Assembly: GCA_950097015.1 (NCBI GenBank) | Contig: CATNEN010000038.1 | Location: 16,486,001-16,550,000 of the forward strand | DNA length: 64,000 nucleotides | Direction of reading: 5' to 3' | Origin: Macrostomum hystrix | Lineage: Eukaryota > Platyhelminthes > Macrostomidae | In this document: positions 43,881 through 55,880 of the stretch, in pieces | Layout of the letters: every line of letters begins with the position of its first letter | Position numbering within the stretch: position 1 is the stretch's first letter | Notes under the pieces: generated by a model | Seen by the model: only the letters and a program-made list of their open reading frames with translations | Told to the model about the DNA's origin: nothing | Databases searched by the model: none | Translations under genes and position numbers: made by a program

Positions 43881-45169
43881 GTTTACTATGGGATCTATAA
43901 ACTTATTCTAACCGTAATAGAAAAATTCAGCGGTAAGCTGAATTGATTTCTCGTAAAGGTTCTTAATAACTTAAAAAAGTGTTGGAATATACAAAATTTT
44001 AGTATATTAATATGTATGCCTGTATGCTAGCTCACAGCAGGTGTATTTCATTCTTTCTGGTTGCTATGGTCACTAACTGTACTAGGGGGGAGAGATGTGT
44101 GGGAAGGAAAATAAAAAAATAATGTTAACCCTAGGCCTGAACAGTTTTAAAGACGTGTACAGGCTTATGGAGTACACTTTTGTATTGTGGAGCATTCATT
44201 GCTTGTCCAGCTAAAACTGTACAGTATTGGCTTGAATATGCAATAATTCTCAGCCACGACTATAACTTTTCAGTTAAGACTAGCCGAAACACACTACTTA
44301 CTATGAAACATTGTAAGTATAGCGTTATTTGAACGTGCATTAACATTTTCTTGAAATGCTGAAGTACTTTTAGGTTCTAGAAGAAGTCTATGTAATTTTT
44401 TGTAATTTTTGGTTACGTGATTTCTAGGAATTAGTTTTCGTAATGCAGATTTCTATTTGGTAGTTTTTGTTAGGAAAGAATTTTGACGACTTAATGATTT
44501 TTTAGGATCTACGCTCGAAAGTTTGCCAATTTTCATATAATATTCAAGTTAGATTTGGATCGATCTATTAAAAGTAATAGAAGGCATTAAGTTTCAAGTT
44601 AATTTTATTTCTCCTTGATGTATTTTTATTTTTATTTGACTGCATGCGAACTAAATTACAGGTCAGTAGTTTCTAGAGCGTGCAAGCAACCATGATAATT
44701 TCTTATCAAAAGTAATCATAGAAAATCATTAAAATCATACAGGAATTGCAATTCGCAATTTGCGTGATCTAAACTAATGTTAAATTGCTTTAAAACATTG
44801 GTTTTTGTAATATAGGGTGATTTCTAGCTACCAGAAAATAAAGGTATTTCGTGCATTGTTCGTCACAATAAACAATAATTTCAATACGCTGTTGATTCAA
44901 CTCGAAAATTTGATTGGCCGAAATAGTTTTAAAAACTATTTTAAAGACTGTTGCTATTTTTAGAAAAGCTTGGGAAAGCCCACAAATTTAGCCCACCTAA
45001 AACCTTGGCCACGTGACCGATATCTCAGCCAATAAAATTTCGAGGGATGTCCGCGTCTGAACCTATTTAAATAGTCCTCGCAAGAGCGCAGTGTTTGAAA
45101 ACCGTACGAGTAGAATAAAACTGTAAAAAGCAGTCCTTTGGAGTGTGACAAGCGGGTTTTTTGCATTGT
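43881..45169. other. Intergenic region with an LTR-like patch
   Basis: No gene seen. At about 44985-45165 the plus strand shows, within 180 bases, a CCAAT-like motif, a TATA-like TATTTAAATAG, AATAAAA and a G/T-rich tail. This order is seen in small solo LTRs. No matching second LTR or target duplication was found, so it may equally be chance. Confidence 0.35.
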
Positions 45170-48100
45170 TCAGCCTCGCCTATAGAATAGCCAGTCGGTT
45201 GGTATCTGCTTGTGCTTCTGGGGCACGCAGGTAGGACTGCCTGGAGGACTCCAGCGACCGTTCAGACAGATTGCGTGGGTGTGACCGCGGAGTACGTAGC
45301 CCTTCTGGGTGCACTCAAACTTGACTAGCTCCTCATTGTCCGACAGCGTCTCCTTGCGAGTCCACGGATTCTTTTGGCCCTCCGGACCAATTAGCCATTT
45401 AGCGACACCTGGGACGGCGTCGATCCAGTTGCAACGTTCTGGAATGAAATTTTTCTTTTTGCCACTGCCTGTCAGATAATAATAGGCCTCTGTCTGTAGG
45501 ATCATGTAGAATGAAATCCAAACCTGCGGGATCATGGAGGGTAGAAACCTGTACTGTGGGAAAATTTAGGATAGAATCCTATCCTGTGGGATCATGGAGG
45601 GAAGAATCCCATACTGTGGGATCATGCAGGAGGGTAGAATCCCATCCTGTGGGATCATGAAGGGTAGAATCTTATACTGTGGCATCATAGAGGGTAGAAT
45701 CCCATCCTGTGGGATCAATTTAAACCTAACAATACAATTATTATATGTAGAATAAAATAGAATAGAATAGAATAAAAGAAGATCAATAAGTCTCACTCTT
45801 TGAGCACACTGGCAGAGTGCCTGTCCACTTTCCGTAGCGACAGGTGAGAACTCCGCCAGCTAAGAGCTCATAGCCAATGTAGCAGCTGTACTCGGCCCTG
45901 TCATTGTGCCGGGTACTATAGAATCTGGCGATGCCGTTCCGGACTATTGGCGGTCTGTCATTGCAGTCTCCTGCGAAAAAAGCAATTGTTTAACAAAATT
46001 CTTTCCTTCGTTCATCCTTAATTTAACAGTAGGAAGACCTATTCGAAATTTAGATAATTGAGGGTGGATGTGGCGTCCCCCCAGTCCATGGACTGAATCT
46101 GGTACAATTTGGGCAATTTTTATAATGTAGGATTCTAGACTCACTCGGAATGCACTCAGGTATCTTAGTCCAGGACCCGTTGTCGCATCTAGGAAAGTAC
46201 ACAGTCTTGAGCTGATAATCTTCGCGGCACTGCACATGCAGTGTGGTGTCCGATGGCACCTTGCCTTTCGCCTCGGGTCCGCCCACGCGTCCAATCAGGA
46301 CTCGAGCATTGGGAATTGTCGGCGGCTCGCAATGCTTCCTGCATCTCGGCGGCGCCGGCAGCCATTGTCCGGAGTTCTGGCAGACAATCCGGCCCCCATT
46401 TTCGCCTTCGAATTTCGTGTCCTCCATGCAGGTGTAGAGAACGCTGGCTCCGAAGGTTGTGCTAGTAAACAATGGCCGGAGGGCGTTGGGGACAAATGGC
46501 GGCGGGCCGCAGTCCTGGATGCTGCAGGTGGGGTCGATGCCGTCCCAGCTGCCGTCGCGACGACACAGGCGCTTGTTGGGGCCGTTCAAGCGGTAGCCGG
46601 CGTTGCAGAAGTACTCTACAACGCTGTTCACGGTGTTGCGACCGGCTTTTGTGTAGCCGTGCTCAGGATTGCTCAAAGCTGGACAGCGAACCGCTGTTGG
46701 AATTGAGAATCGATCAAGTGGAGAAAGTCCATATTCTTCGCAGATTAAAAGACGGGATGAACTATAAGACGATATATGAGACACTGGAGAGATGAGACAG
46801 AGGGAGATGAGACAGGGGGAGATGAGACAGGGGGAGATGAAACAGGGGGAGATGAAACAGGGGGAGATGAAACAGGGGGAGATGAAACAGGGGGAGATAA
46901 AACAGGGGGAGATGAGACAGGGGGAGATGAAACAGGGGGAGATGAGACACGGGAGAGATGAGACAGGGGGAGATGAGACACTGGAGGTATGAGATATGGG
47001 AGAGATGAAACAAGGGGAGATGAGACACGGAAGAGGTGAGACAGAGACAGGGGGAGATGAGACACGGGAGAGATGAGACACTGGAGAGATGAGACAGGGG
47101 GAGATGTAACAGGGGGAGATGAGACACGGGAGAGATGAAACAGGGGGAGATGAGACACTGGAGAGATGAGACAGGGGGAGATGAGACACTGGAGAGATGA
47201 AACAGGGGGAGATGAGACACTGGAGAGATGAAACAGGGGGAGATCAGACACGGGAGAGATGAAACAGGGGGAGATGAGACACTTGGGATTTAAACATAAG
47301 ATGAGATGAGAAAATTGAGTGACTACTTTCTGCAAGGTGAAATTTCATAAATCTAGGAAATTTCTAGCTGTCGCAGTTCACGCCAGTCCGCTCTCAATTC
47401 AGAATGCCCGTTAGCATGCAGAAATGTATTAATTTCTACTCAGCTTACGATTGCAGCTCGGCAGAAATCCGGACCAACGGCCTGTAGCTTCGCAAGTTCG
47501 AACCTGGCCTAAAAGAAGACAGAAAAGTAACAATTTTTGATACACTCTTTAGGCTTTAGTCAATTAAAATAAGGGATCGATTGCTATCTGTCGCTTACAC
47601 GCTGTAGAACCATCAGCGCATTCAATCCTGTAGCCTTCGTTGCAAAAATAGGACACCTTCTTACCGAAGGTGTAGTTCCTGTTCAGGTGTCGACCGTTGA
47701 CTGGTGTGCCCGGGTCGCCACAATCGACCACTGCGTTTAATATTTTAATAATTTTTTTTTTAAATTCATTGAAGATTTGAGGAGAAAGCTTGTAGCCTAG
47801 GGATTAGAACTTCGCGGAGCCGCGGCGCTGCCGCGGAGAGAAGGCTTGAGGGTTTGTCGTGCAATTTACGCCCTTGAGGGTCAACCTCCAAGTCACAGTG
47901 AAATGTACACTGCCGGACGATCAGAAAGTCCGTGCAGTTGTACACACCTGTGTGAGTGTGTGCCTGCGTACAGTATCTGTGTGCGTGTGTGCTCAGGAGT
48001 CAGTGAAACGGGCAGAATTGCCTCCTCGCTGTAGCATCGCTCTATTATTACTATTATTTTATTACTATAACATATAGTAGCCTACAAGAGCAGGCCAGAC

Positions 48101-50070
48101 TGCGCAGACTCCATTCGCCGTCGGCGCAGGTTGCTGTCGCACTGAGGCCCGGAGCGCTTGCTGTGAATCCGGGCGCGCAGCTGTAGCTTACAGTGTCGCC
48201 AGCTGCGTAGCGCCTTCTCGGATCTGGCATCGGGTCAATGACGGTGTGCGGTAGAGCCTTCGGCGGATCGCAGGTAGCACTGCCTGAAGAATATCAGTTG
48301 AAATTGGCGTCACTATAGCGATAGATGAGACGGCAGACGGCAGACACGGCAGAGATGAGACACGGGAGAGATGAGACACAGGAGAGATGAGACACTGGAG
48401 AGATGAGACACGGGAGAGATGAGACACGGGAGAGATGAGACACGGGAGAGACGAAACGCGGGAGAGATGAGACCCAGGATAGATAAGACACGGGAGATAT
48501 GAGACACGGCAGAGATGAGACACTGGAGAGATGAGACACTGGAGAGATGAGACACTGGAGAGATGAGACACGGGAGAGATGAGACACGGGAGAGATGAGA
48601 CACAGGAGAGACGAAACGCGGGAGAGATGAGACAGAGGATAGATAAGACACGGGAGATATGAGACACGGCAGAGATGAGACACGGGAGAGATGAGACACT
48701 GGAGAGATGAGACACTGGAGGGATGAGACACTGGAGAGATGAGACACGGGAGAGATGAGACACTGGAGAGATGAGACACTGGAGAGATGAGACACTGGAG
48801 AGATGAGACACGGGAGAGATGAGACACTGAAGAGATGAGACACTGGAGAGATGAGACCCGGGATTTGAGACACGGGAGAGATGAGACAAATTATAGGCGT
48901 ACAGCTAGATAATTGTACAACAGAGCAGCGAACCTTTGGCATCAGAGACGCAGCGTCCCAGTTGATCTTCGGACACGTTCCATTCAAGATTGGCATGGCA
49001 TGTGGCAGAGGAGATGCCAATCAGACTGTAACCTGGCTGACAAGTGTAGGTCACAGTCTGACCAGCTTCATTCTCGTTCAATTCAGGTCTGGCCTTATTC
49101 TTTCTAGCATTCGGTTTTTCGGCTAGCGTTTTGCACGGATCGCCTGTAATTTAAGGCAGGCGAATCTTATTATGCAATTGACAAACTTTTGAAGTTAGCT
49201 ATAAATAAACTGGGAATTCAATAGCCAACAAATCGGTAGATTCTGACCTCGCCGAACGCACACAGAGCCGCAGAGCTCCTCGTCGCAGATGCAGCGCAGC
49301 GACTTATTCCTGATTGTGCAGTCGTACTCGCTGCTACAAGACAGGGTCGGGCAGCCTGAGAGAAACGCGTTCGGCCTTCGACTGCACTCGCTAGAGGACT
49401 GCGGAGCGGCTGAAATATGAAATACGCTGCCTATATGGCTGTTGTTGGCTTTCAACTCAAGGTGAGAGCGACTGTCTAGGGTTGCTTGGAAGTGTGTACT
49501 TTCGGGGTGAGAGTTTTTGTCTAGGGTTGCTTGGAAGTGTGTACTTTCGGGGTGAGAGTTTTTGTCTAGGGTTGCTTGGAAGTGTGTACTTTCGGGGTGA
49601 GAGTTTTTGTCTAGGGTTGCTTGGAAGTGTGTACTTTCGGGGTGAGAGCGACTGTCTAGGCTTGGTTGGGAGTGTGCCCTTTTGAGGTAAGAGCGACTGT
49701 CCAGGGTTGCCCGAAGTTATGCAAACATAAGGGTAAAAGTGGCCTTTTCTGATTGGCTGGGACTATGCGTTCACAAAGGTGAGAGCGACGGCCGGTCTAT
49801 GGTTGACTGGACGTGTATGTACATTGGGGTCAGTGCGACAGTCTAGTTTTATTTAGAAGCGTTTACTTTTGGGGTGAAAGTGACTGTCTAGAGTTGCTCG
49901 TGAGTCTGCATACAATTGGGTAAGAGCAGATTCATGTTTAGGGTTGGATGGATTTGTAAGTACATCAGGATGATAGTATCTGAACGCACTATTCAAATAA
50001 TAGTCGTTTCGGACATTGCGCGAAAATCTTCGACCCGTTTCCGACGACACAGCCGAGACCAGAGAGGACG
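45170..50070 (-). CDS. Secreted WAP plus sushi (CCP) repeat protein, 5' end not found
   Basis: A chain of phase-1 exons joins in frame: 49409-49248, 49143-48934, 48283-48086, 47730-47599, 47508-47449, 46693-46145, 45970-45797 and 45438-45170 (stop). The first encodes an eight-cysteine module with the end pattern CSSEYDC...RCICDEELCGSVC, very like a WAP four-disulfide core with its CC pair split as C-I-C. The rest encode eight CCP/sushi modules: one per exon in most cases, one split over two exons, three together in the 549-base exon. Each has the C..GY-x-L and C..G-W..P-x-C pattern. A further in-frame phase-1 exon at 50070-49990 is possible (weak donor AATA|gtgcgt). No signal peptide or membrane anchor is seen, so more 5' exons should exist. 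It is probably extracellular, in adhesion or innate recognition. Introns are stuffed with minisatellites. Confidence 0.85.
45500..45717 (+). repeat. 30-bp minisatellite in a sushi-gene intron, about 7 units
   Basis: Units GGGATCATGGAGGGTAGAAT plus CCCATCCTGT, degenerate at the left side next to the last exon. Confidence 0.88.
46060..46102 (+). mobile_element. SINE-1 tail fragment
   Basis: GGGTGGATGTGGCGTCCC then CCCAGTCCATGGACTGAAT, the conserved SINE-1 3' end only, in a sushi-gene intron. Confidence 0.65.
46775..47285 (+). repeat. 15-16-bp minisatellite in a sushi-gene intron
   Basis: Mix of gagacagggggagat and gagacacgggagagat units. The left flank has ATTAAAAGACG and ATATATGAGACACTGG, resembling CTAAAAGACG and ATATGAGA of the hAT-like MITE at 30728-31189, so it may be the core of another decayed copy. 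The right flank shows no clear MITE end. Confidence 0.93.
47785..48045 (+). mobile_element. SINE-2 copy in a sushi-gene intron
   Basis: Starts GTAGCCTAGGGATTAGAACT, then a GC-rich insertion-like stretch, GAGGGTCAACCTCCAAGTCA, GTACACTGCCGGACGATCAG, TTGTACACACCTGTGTGAGT, TGCTCAGGAGTCAGTG, GGGCAGAATTGCC, and a tail of TATTATTACTATTATTTT. Confidence 0.78.
48325..48895 (+). repeat. 16-bp minisatellite in a sushi-gene intron, about 35 units
   Basis: Units gagacacgggagagat and gagacactggagagat. A longer block containing GAAACGCGGGAGAGAT, GGATAGATAAGACACGGG and ACGGCAGAGATGAG occurs twice about 180 bases apart (from 48448 and from 48610), evidence of a segmental duplication within the array. Confidence 0.95.
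49470..49960 (+). repeat. 45-bp minisatellite, about 5 clean and 6 decayed units
   Basis: Clean units at 49470-49690 contain GGGTTGCTTGGAAGTGTGTA and CTTTCGGGGTGAGAG. To the right the units decay but keep GGGGT(G/C)A(G/A)(A/T)G and GTCTAG spacing up to about 49960. Confidence 0.87.
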
Positions 50071-50289
50071 CTAAAAATAAATATAATTAATTTGAAATTT
50101 ATCGCTTTTTACATGTTTACTTTGCCTTGCTTTAATGGTTTAAGTACAAGTACGTTCCTGAAAAAACGGAATAAACACAAATTTTTCCTCTATAAAGACC
50201 ATTGTGTTACTGGAGCTGCAATGTATCTCATCTAAATTAGTCCTATTATCTGAGGGCAATAGATTATAAATTATAGATACTTGGATTCT
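50071..50289. other. Spacer before the 24-bp array
   Basis: Short AT-rich stretch without features. Confidence 0.3.
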
Positions 50290-50745
50290 GCTTTGATTCT
50301 TCTAGCTAATAATCCTGCTTCGAATCCAGCTACTAGTCTTGCTTCGATTCTGGCTACTGATCCTGCTTCGATTCCGGCTACTAATCTTGCTTCGATTCCG
50401 GCTGCTGATCCTGCTTCGATTCTGGCTACTGATCCTGCTTTGATTCTGGCTAACAATATTGCTTCGATTCTGGCTACTGATCCTGCTTCGATTCCGGCTA
50501 CTAATCTTGCTTCGATTCCGGCTGCTGATCCTGCTTCGATTCTGGCTACTGATCCTGCTTTGATTCTGGCTAACAATATTGCTTCGATTCTGGCTACTGA
50601 TCCTGCTTCGATTCCGGCTACTAATCTTGCTTCGATTCCGGCTGCTGATCCTGCTTCGATTCTGGCTACTGATCCTGCTTTGATTCTGGCTAACAATATT
50701 GCTTCGATTTTGGCTACTAATCCTGCTTCGATTCCAGCTACTGAT
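50290..50745 (+). repeat. 24-bp minisatellite organised in 120-bp higher-order units
   Basis: The basic unit GCTTCGATTCTGGCTACTGA plus TCCT diverges among five monomers. The five-monomer block is repeated as three 120-base copies with no visible difference (50341-50460, 50461-50580, 50581-50700), with diverged monomers at both edges. Both strands read open (a 222-codon frame on plus, 181 on minus), but the composition is only the 8-residue repeat. Confidence 0.95.
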
Positions 50746-51849
50746 CTCTTCTTGAGGCTGCCTTTCTCAGGCACTTTCGGGTGCCTAAAGATAGTTTCAA
50801 AATTTACCTTGATCATAGCTCGTACTATTATAACTCTTCGAGTGAACGGTGCATATGCTCACATGGATTCAGTGGGCTCAACGCTTCAATCGACCAGAGT
50901 AGCGTCGCCAAGCAATGGACCAGTGCTGCACTTCGCGCTTCAACCATGACCGACCAAAATGGTCTAGTCTGACTCAGTTTGGTTGCTGCTGCAGAAAATG
51001 TGGATTTTCGCTTCGCTTATCATGGAGTTTCAATGGAAATGTTTCTGAATCATCGCCCTTTTATGAGTTTTTTTTGCATTCTTTCCCTACTAGCCGAATC
51101 AACCAATCAAAGAAGCCTATAATGAGAGATTATATCGGAGATGGGCGCAGTTTAATCTCTGAAGCAGTGAAATTTAAATTTCGCCTACGTAGAGGATAAT
51201 GTAAAAATCCCTATTAATCCCCAAGCATCGATTTTACTTTGTCTTTCTCCTCTCCCCAAAAAGTAAAAGCTTATACAATGAATTTCGCAGTTCAAATTCA
51301 GAGATTAAGAATGAAACTCTGAATTGATTGAAACTTTATTATGACCGTAAAAGAAATAATATTTAACTACGAGAGTACCGACTTAAATGACCGAACTTCA
51401 GTAACTAGCTGCACTGGCTGTATCGATTGGGTTTGTTTTACCGGCCCCATAAAGTTTAAAGTTGTTTAATTGCGACCGTGAAAATTTCGCATCGCAATTA
51501 TAAAGGAATAAAATAGAAAATTTGGAAATCTTCCATGTAGAAGAAGCAAGTTTGGTGGGATAAAATGAAAAGGAAGAAGACAGAATACAGAAAGAAAAGA
51601 TAGAACTTTCGTGCAGGTGCAAATTATCAAACAAGCGATGCAAAAGCGATTGCTTTTACATTAAGTATTAAGCCAAGGGGTTAGCTAGCTATATCGCTGC
51701 ATATTATATTTTTTTATTCCCATTAGTCAGTTCAAACGAAGCATTTTTGCACTGTAGAAGATTAATGAAGTGTTCTGCTGCATCGAAATGACGTTTTATT
51801 GCATATTTTTCTCGCACACCTGTGCAAGAAACGCCCATCGAAACACCCT
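50746..51849. other. Spacer with no certain gene
   Basis: A plus-strand stretch around 50845-50870 reads ERCICSHGFSG, like the second half of an EGF module, but no acceptor, first half or partner exon could be found. The rest is AT-rich. Confidence 0.35.
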
Positions 51850-53155
51850 TTGAAATAATAAGATGCCTGTTGAAAAAATTGAGACCTACAGGAAAGATGT
51901 GATACCTGTTGGAAAGACGAGATACCTGTTAGAAAGATTAGATACCTGTTGGAAATATGCAATACCTGTTGGAAATATGAGATACCTTTTGGAAAGATGA
52001 TCGATATGCCTGTTGGAAAAATGAGATGCTTCATGGAAAGAGTAGATACTTGTTGGAAAGGTAGATGCCTTTTGGAAAGAGCATATGCCTGTTAGAAAGA
52101 TTAGATACCTGTTGGAAAGAGTAGATACCTGTTGGAAAGAGTAGATACCTGTTGGAAAGAGTAGATACCTGTTGGAAAGATTAGATACCTGTTGGAAAGA
52201 TGAGATGACTATTGGGAAGATGAGATGCCTGTTGGACAGATGAGATGCCTGTTGGAAAGAGTAGATACCTGTTGGAAAGATTAGATACCTGTTGGAAAGA
52301 GTAGATACCTGTTGGAAAGATTAGATACCTGTTGGAAAGATTAGATACCTGTTGGAAAGAGTAGATACCTGTTGGAAAGAGTAGATACCTGTTGGAAAGA
52401 GTAGATACCTGTTGGAAAGATTAGATACCTGTTGGAAAGATGAGATGACTATTGGGAAGATGAGATGCCTGTTGGACAGATGAGATGCCTGTTGGAAAGA
52501 TGAGATACCTGTTGGAAAGATGAGATGACTATTGGGAAGATGAGATGCCTGTTGGACAGATGAGATGCCTGTTGGAAAGATGAGATACCTGTTAGAAAGA
52601 TGAGATGACTATTGGGAAGATGAGATGCCTGTTGGACAGATGAGATGCCTGTTGGAAAGATGAGATACCTGTTGGAAAGTTTATATACCTGTTAGAAAGA
52701 GTAGATACCTGTTGAAAAGATGAGATGCCTGTTGGAAAGATTAGATACCTGTTGGAAAGAGTAGAGACCTGTTGGAAAGAGCAGATACCTGTTGGAAAGA
52801 GCAGATACCTGTTATAAAGAGTAGATACCTGTTAGAAAGAGTAGATATACCTGTTAGAAAGAGTAGATACCTGTTAGAAAGTTTATATACCTGTTAGAAA
52901 GAGTAGATACCTGTTAGAAAGAGTAGATACCTGTTAGAAAGAGTAGATATACCTGTTAGAAAGAGTAGATACCTGTTAGAAAGAGTAGATACCTGTTGGA
53001 AAGAGTAGATATACCTGTTAGAAAGAGTAGATATACCTGTTAGAAAGAGTAGATACCTGTTATAAAGAGTAGATACCTGTTATAAAGAGTAGATACCTGT
53101 TAGAAAGAGTAGATACCTTTGGGAAGATGAGATGCCTGTTGAAAATATCATGTCA
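51850..53155 (+). repeat. 20-bp minisatellite, about 65 units, with 80-bp higher-order blocks
   Basis: Monomer GATACCTGTTGGAAAGAGTA with variants. A four-monomer block starting TGAGATGACTATTGGGAAGA recurs at 52201, 52441, 52521 and 52601, the last three spaced exactly 80 bases. The right third has TTAGAAAG and TATAAAG variants and occasional 2-base insertions. Confidence 0.95.
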
Positions 53156-54455
53156 GTTGGAATATTGAAATGCCTGTTATGCATGTTCAGTGAATACATT
53201 AACAGGGGATGACAAGAGCTGAGGTCACGTGACGGTCCTAACGAGAATTACTTAATTTGAGAAGATTGGAGCGAAACCCATTGACATTTAAGTTTCCTTT
53301 CCAGCTTAACTAACAATCGCTTCAATAAAATGGAAGTTATATAGTTAAGTATAGCAAAATGAAAATGAATTTTTTTTAATGATTAAAAAGGCGGCTTACC
53401 AAGCTAGATCACTAGACGACTTAATCGACTGTCTCATTTATAAGCGAGCATTACACTTACGTACGAATATGTTCTATAGTATAGTGACGATGAGACACAC
53501 CTTCACACTAACAGCTAGTATAGCTATATAGGCTTCTGTGAAAAAGCTTTTACAGAAACTCCGCACGTACACACATACACACACACATACACGCATGCCA
53601 AGTTTGCTTGAGTTAATGGCAGCTTCCACTGCTCCTTTGTGCTCTCGCTCTCTCACTCTCACAACTCCACTCTCTCAATTCTAATTCTGTTTGTTTTCTT
53701 ACAGTTTTTTTCTGCTTTCTTCTTTTTATTTTCTTCTCTTTTCTATTTTTGCTGGCATTTTTCTTGGCAGCTTGTCATCAAGTTGAAGACGTCTAATCGT
53801 GAGAGAGAGAGGGGGTCTCTACCAAGCAGCCATGCAAGCAGCTTGTTAATGAGGCCGCTAAAAAGGTCTCTATATAGGCAGCAGCAGCAGCAGCAGCAGA
53901 GGCACTTACCACAAGAGGCGTGTAAGAGGCGCTGATTGCGAAGTCTTTTGTTCAATTAAAGTGTGGGGTGCGTGTTCGTGCAATTTAAGAAGCCTTTGCC
54001 TGCCATCTTTGCAGTGCACACCAGAGAATTTCTAATTGAGCTGCAAGCTTTGTCACACAGTTCATACCAGCTTCATTAATTATAGCATCCTAATTTTCTT
54101 TGATAAAAAAGATACTCCTGTCAAAGACAACGCAATGTTACCGAAGGTCCTGATTTTCTAAACTTCATTCTGAAACTATACTAGCAGTAGCCTGCAGCGT
54201 AGTTGTGCTCCTACTTGTACATTTGTATAAAAATACTAACCTTATCTAATTAATAATTTATACTAAGAAATCTTATCTAACGAATAATGATTGGATTTAG
54301 AAGATACGATAATCAATACGATAGACAAATGGATTTAGTCTTTCAAGTTCGCCATTTAACGCTCTCCACACCAGGATTTCGATAGATCGTCACACCTCTC
54401 CTCCAAGTTCTTCTCCCCTAAATCCTCTCCTACCCAATCTTCTCTCCCAGATTCC
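53156..54455. other. Spacer with microsatellites
   Basis: A (CA)n-rich tract at about 53567-53592, pyrimidine-rich CTCTCTC runs at 53640-53750, and a CAG run at 53880-53897. The CAG run is followed on the minus strand by a good donor (TTGTG|gtaagtg, about 53907-53914), which may mark a 5' non-coding exon of a minus-strand gene such as the sushi gene. No coding exon could be shown. Confidence 0.35.
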
Positions 54456-54993
54456 ATTTGCTAACCGGACATTTGCTAGCCGACTTTTTCTAGCCGACGT
54501 TTGCTAGCCGAACTTGCTAGCCGATGACGAAGGTTGCTAGCTGCATTAGCTGCATATTCCCGATTCCATTTTCAGATTAGGTTCGGTACTTTCCATTTTG
54601 TCGCGACTTTCTGTTTTTAGAATCGGTTCTGAAACCCATTTTAATTGTTACGGTGTCTTTTTGTTTCGTTCTCACATTACTGTGAAAACAAGCTAACACA
54701 TTTAAAATTGTAATGGATTGCATTGAGCATTTTCATTTCATCGAAGCTTTTATTTCTGTTTTGAGACTTCACTCATGTCATTTCTAAAAGCATTTTACTG
54801 TTACAAGTTTCAAATACGCTTTTCATTTTCCTACCGATTCTGGTTCTGGAATTGGAATTTGAATTGGACACATAGGTTACCAATGATGCCAACAACTTCC
54901 CTTCTTAAAAGAAACTGGGCTGATAGCTCTTATCAAACGTCGCGGCCAGCAAACGTCGGCTATAGCCAATTTCCGGCTAGCAAATTTCCGGCT
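54456..54993. mobile_element. Fold-back element built of TTTGCTAGCCG motifs
   Basis: The left end has TTTGCTAACCGGACATTTGC then TAGCCGACTTTTTCTAGCCG; the right end inverted reads GTTTGCTAGCCGGAAATTTG then CTAGCCGGAAATTGGCTA. Similar CT-rich sequence (AAATCCTCTCCTaCCCAATC) flanks on both sides as a direct repeat. No target duplication was identified and no coding frame is convincing. Confidence 0.6.
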
Positions 54994-55689
54994 AGCAAAC
55001 GTTCATATACCCCTTCTCTGCCAAATCCTCTCCTCCCCAATCATCTCTCGGCCACATCCTCTACGCCCCAATTCCTCCTTCCCACAGATCCTTTCCTCCC
55101 AGTTCTTCTAGAATTAAATTGTATGAATCGAAATACAGGACTATGTTCATGAGTTCATGCATTGATTGATTGATTGATTGAGGTTGGCTCGGACAAGATG
55201 CCTGTTAGAGCAAAAAATCGGATTATATCATTCAATTATTGATTGTTTCGAAATTTTACTTGTTTTTACTAAATAAAACAAAACATTACAATATGTAGAA
55301 AAATGTAACTATAGTTATAATTTTACTTATAATTTCTTGCCTAGATTAAATGGAACAACTGCTGATATTGCTATCGACTTAATCTCTTATGTTATTGGCT
55401 TTTGCTAGTATTAAATTTCGATTGGGTTTAGAAAAACTCTTGTAGTGTTCTGCTTTCTCGCAGTCCAGTTATTTGTTTAATTTAGCTTTGGTAGGCCTAT
55501 GCTTTCATGATGATTTATTCGCTTCTTGTACACATGTTATTGTTTAATTAAAAGTGCTAGACTAATACTCTTACATACTTAAATGTTTATCTACTTCATT
55601 TCATGGCATAATTTATTAAAGTTTAGTAAAATTCTATACGTTTTAGTATAGCTATAGCTGATAGCTAAACTAAATTATGACTAACTTTA
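54994..55689. other. Spacer, no gene seen
   Basis: CT-rich repeats up to about 55110, a short GATT run at 55163-55180, and a TAGGCCTA at 55492. Confidence 0.4.
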
Positions 55690-55880
55690 CAACAAAGACA
55701 AAGTGAGAGTGTAGACTGCCTGTATTGCCTGATGATAAGAAAGGCAGGGCAAAATCTATAACCCTTGTGTACCTTCAAATAGTATATGTTTGTGTGTGAA
55801 AGTGCCTGCCCCAGAAGTAGGGGCCTAGCCTAAGCAAAATGGGCTGAATTGTCTCCTTGCAAGCTGTGGGTCTTTTATCA
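55690..55880 (+). mobile_element. SINE-2 copy, diverged
   Basis: GTGAGAGTGTAGACTGCCTG, GATAAGAAAGGCAGGGCA, GTGTACC, TTTGTGTGTGAAAGTGCC, CCCAGAAGTAGG and GGGCTGAATTGTCTCCTTGC follow the SINE-2 order. The head is missing. Confidence 0.68.

Noticed and set aside
50271-50949. Overlapping open frames of 222 and 181 codons on opposite strands
   Set aside because: Caused by the 24-bp array; only low-complexity Ala/Ile/Ser periodic sequence.
50781-50972. EGF-like half module (ERCICSHGFSG)
   Set aside because: Only four to five diagnostic residues, no other half, no acceptor in frame.
54775-55152. 125-codon open frame
   Set aside because: It crosses the end of an inverted-repeat element and continues into CT-rich simple sequence.
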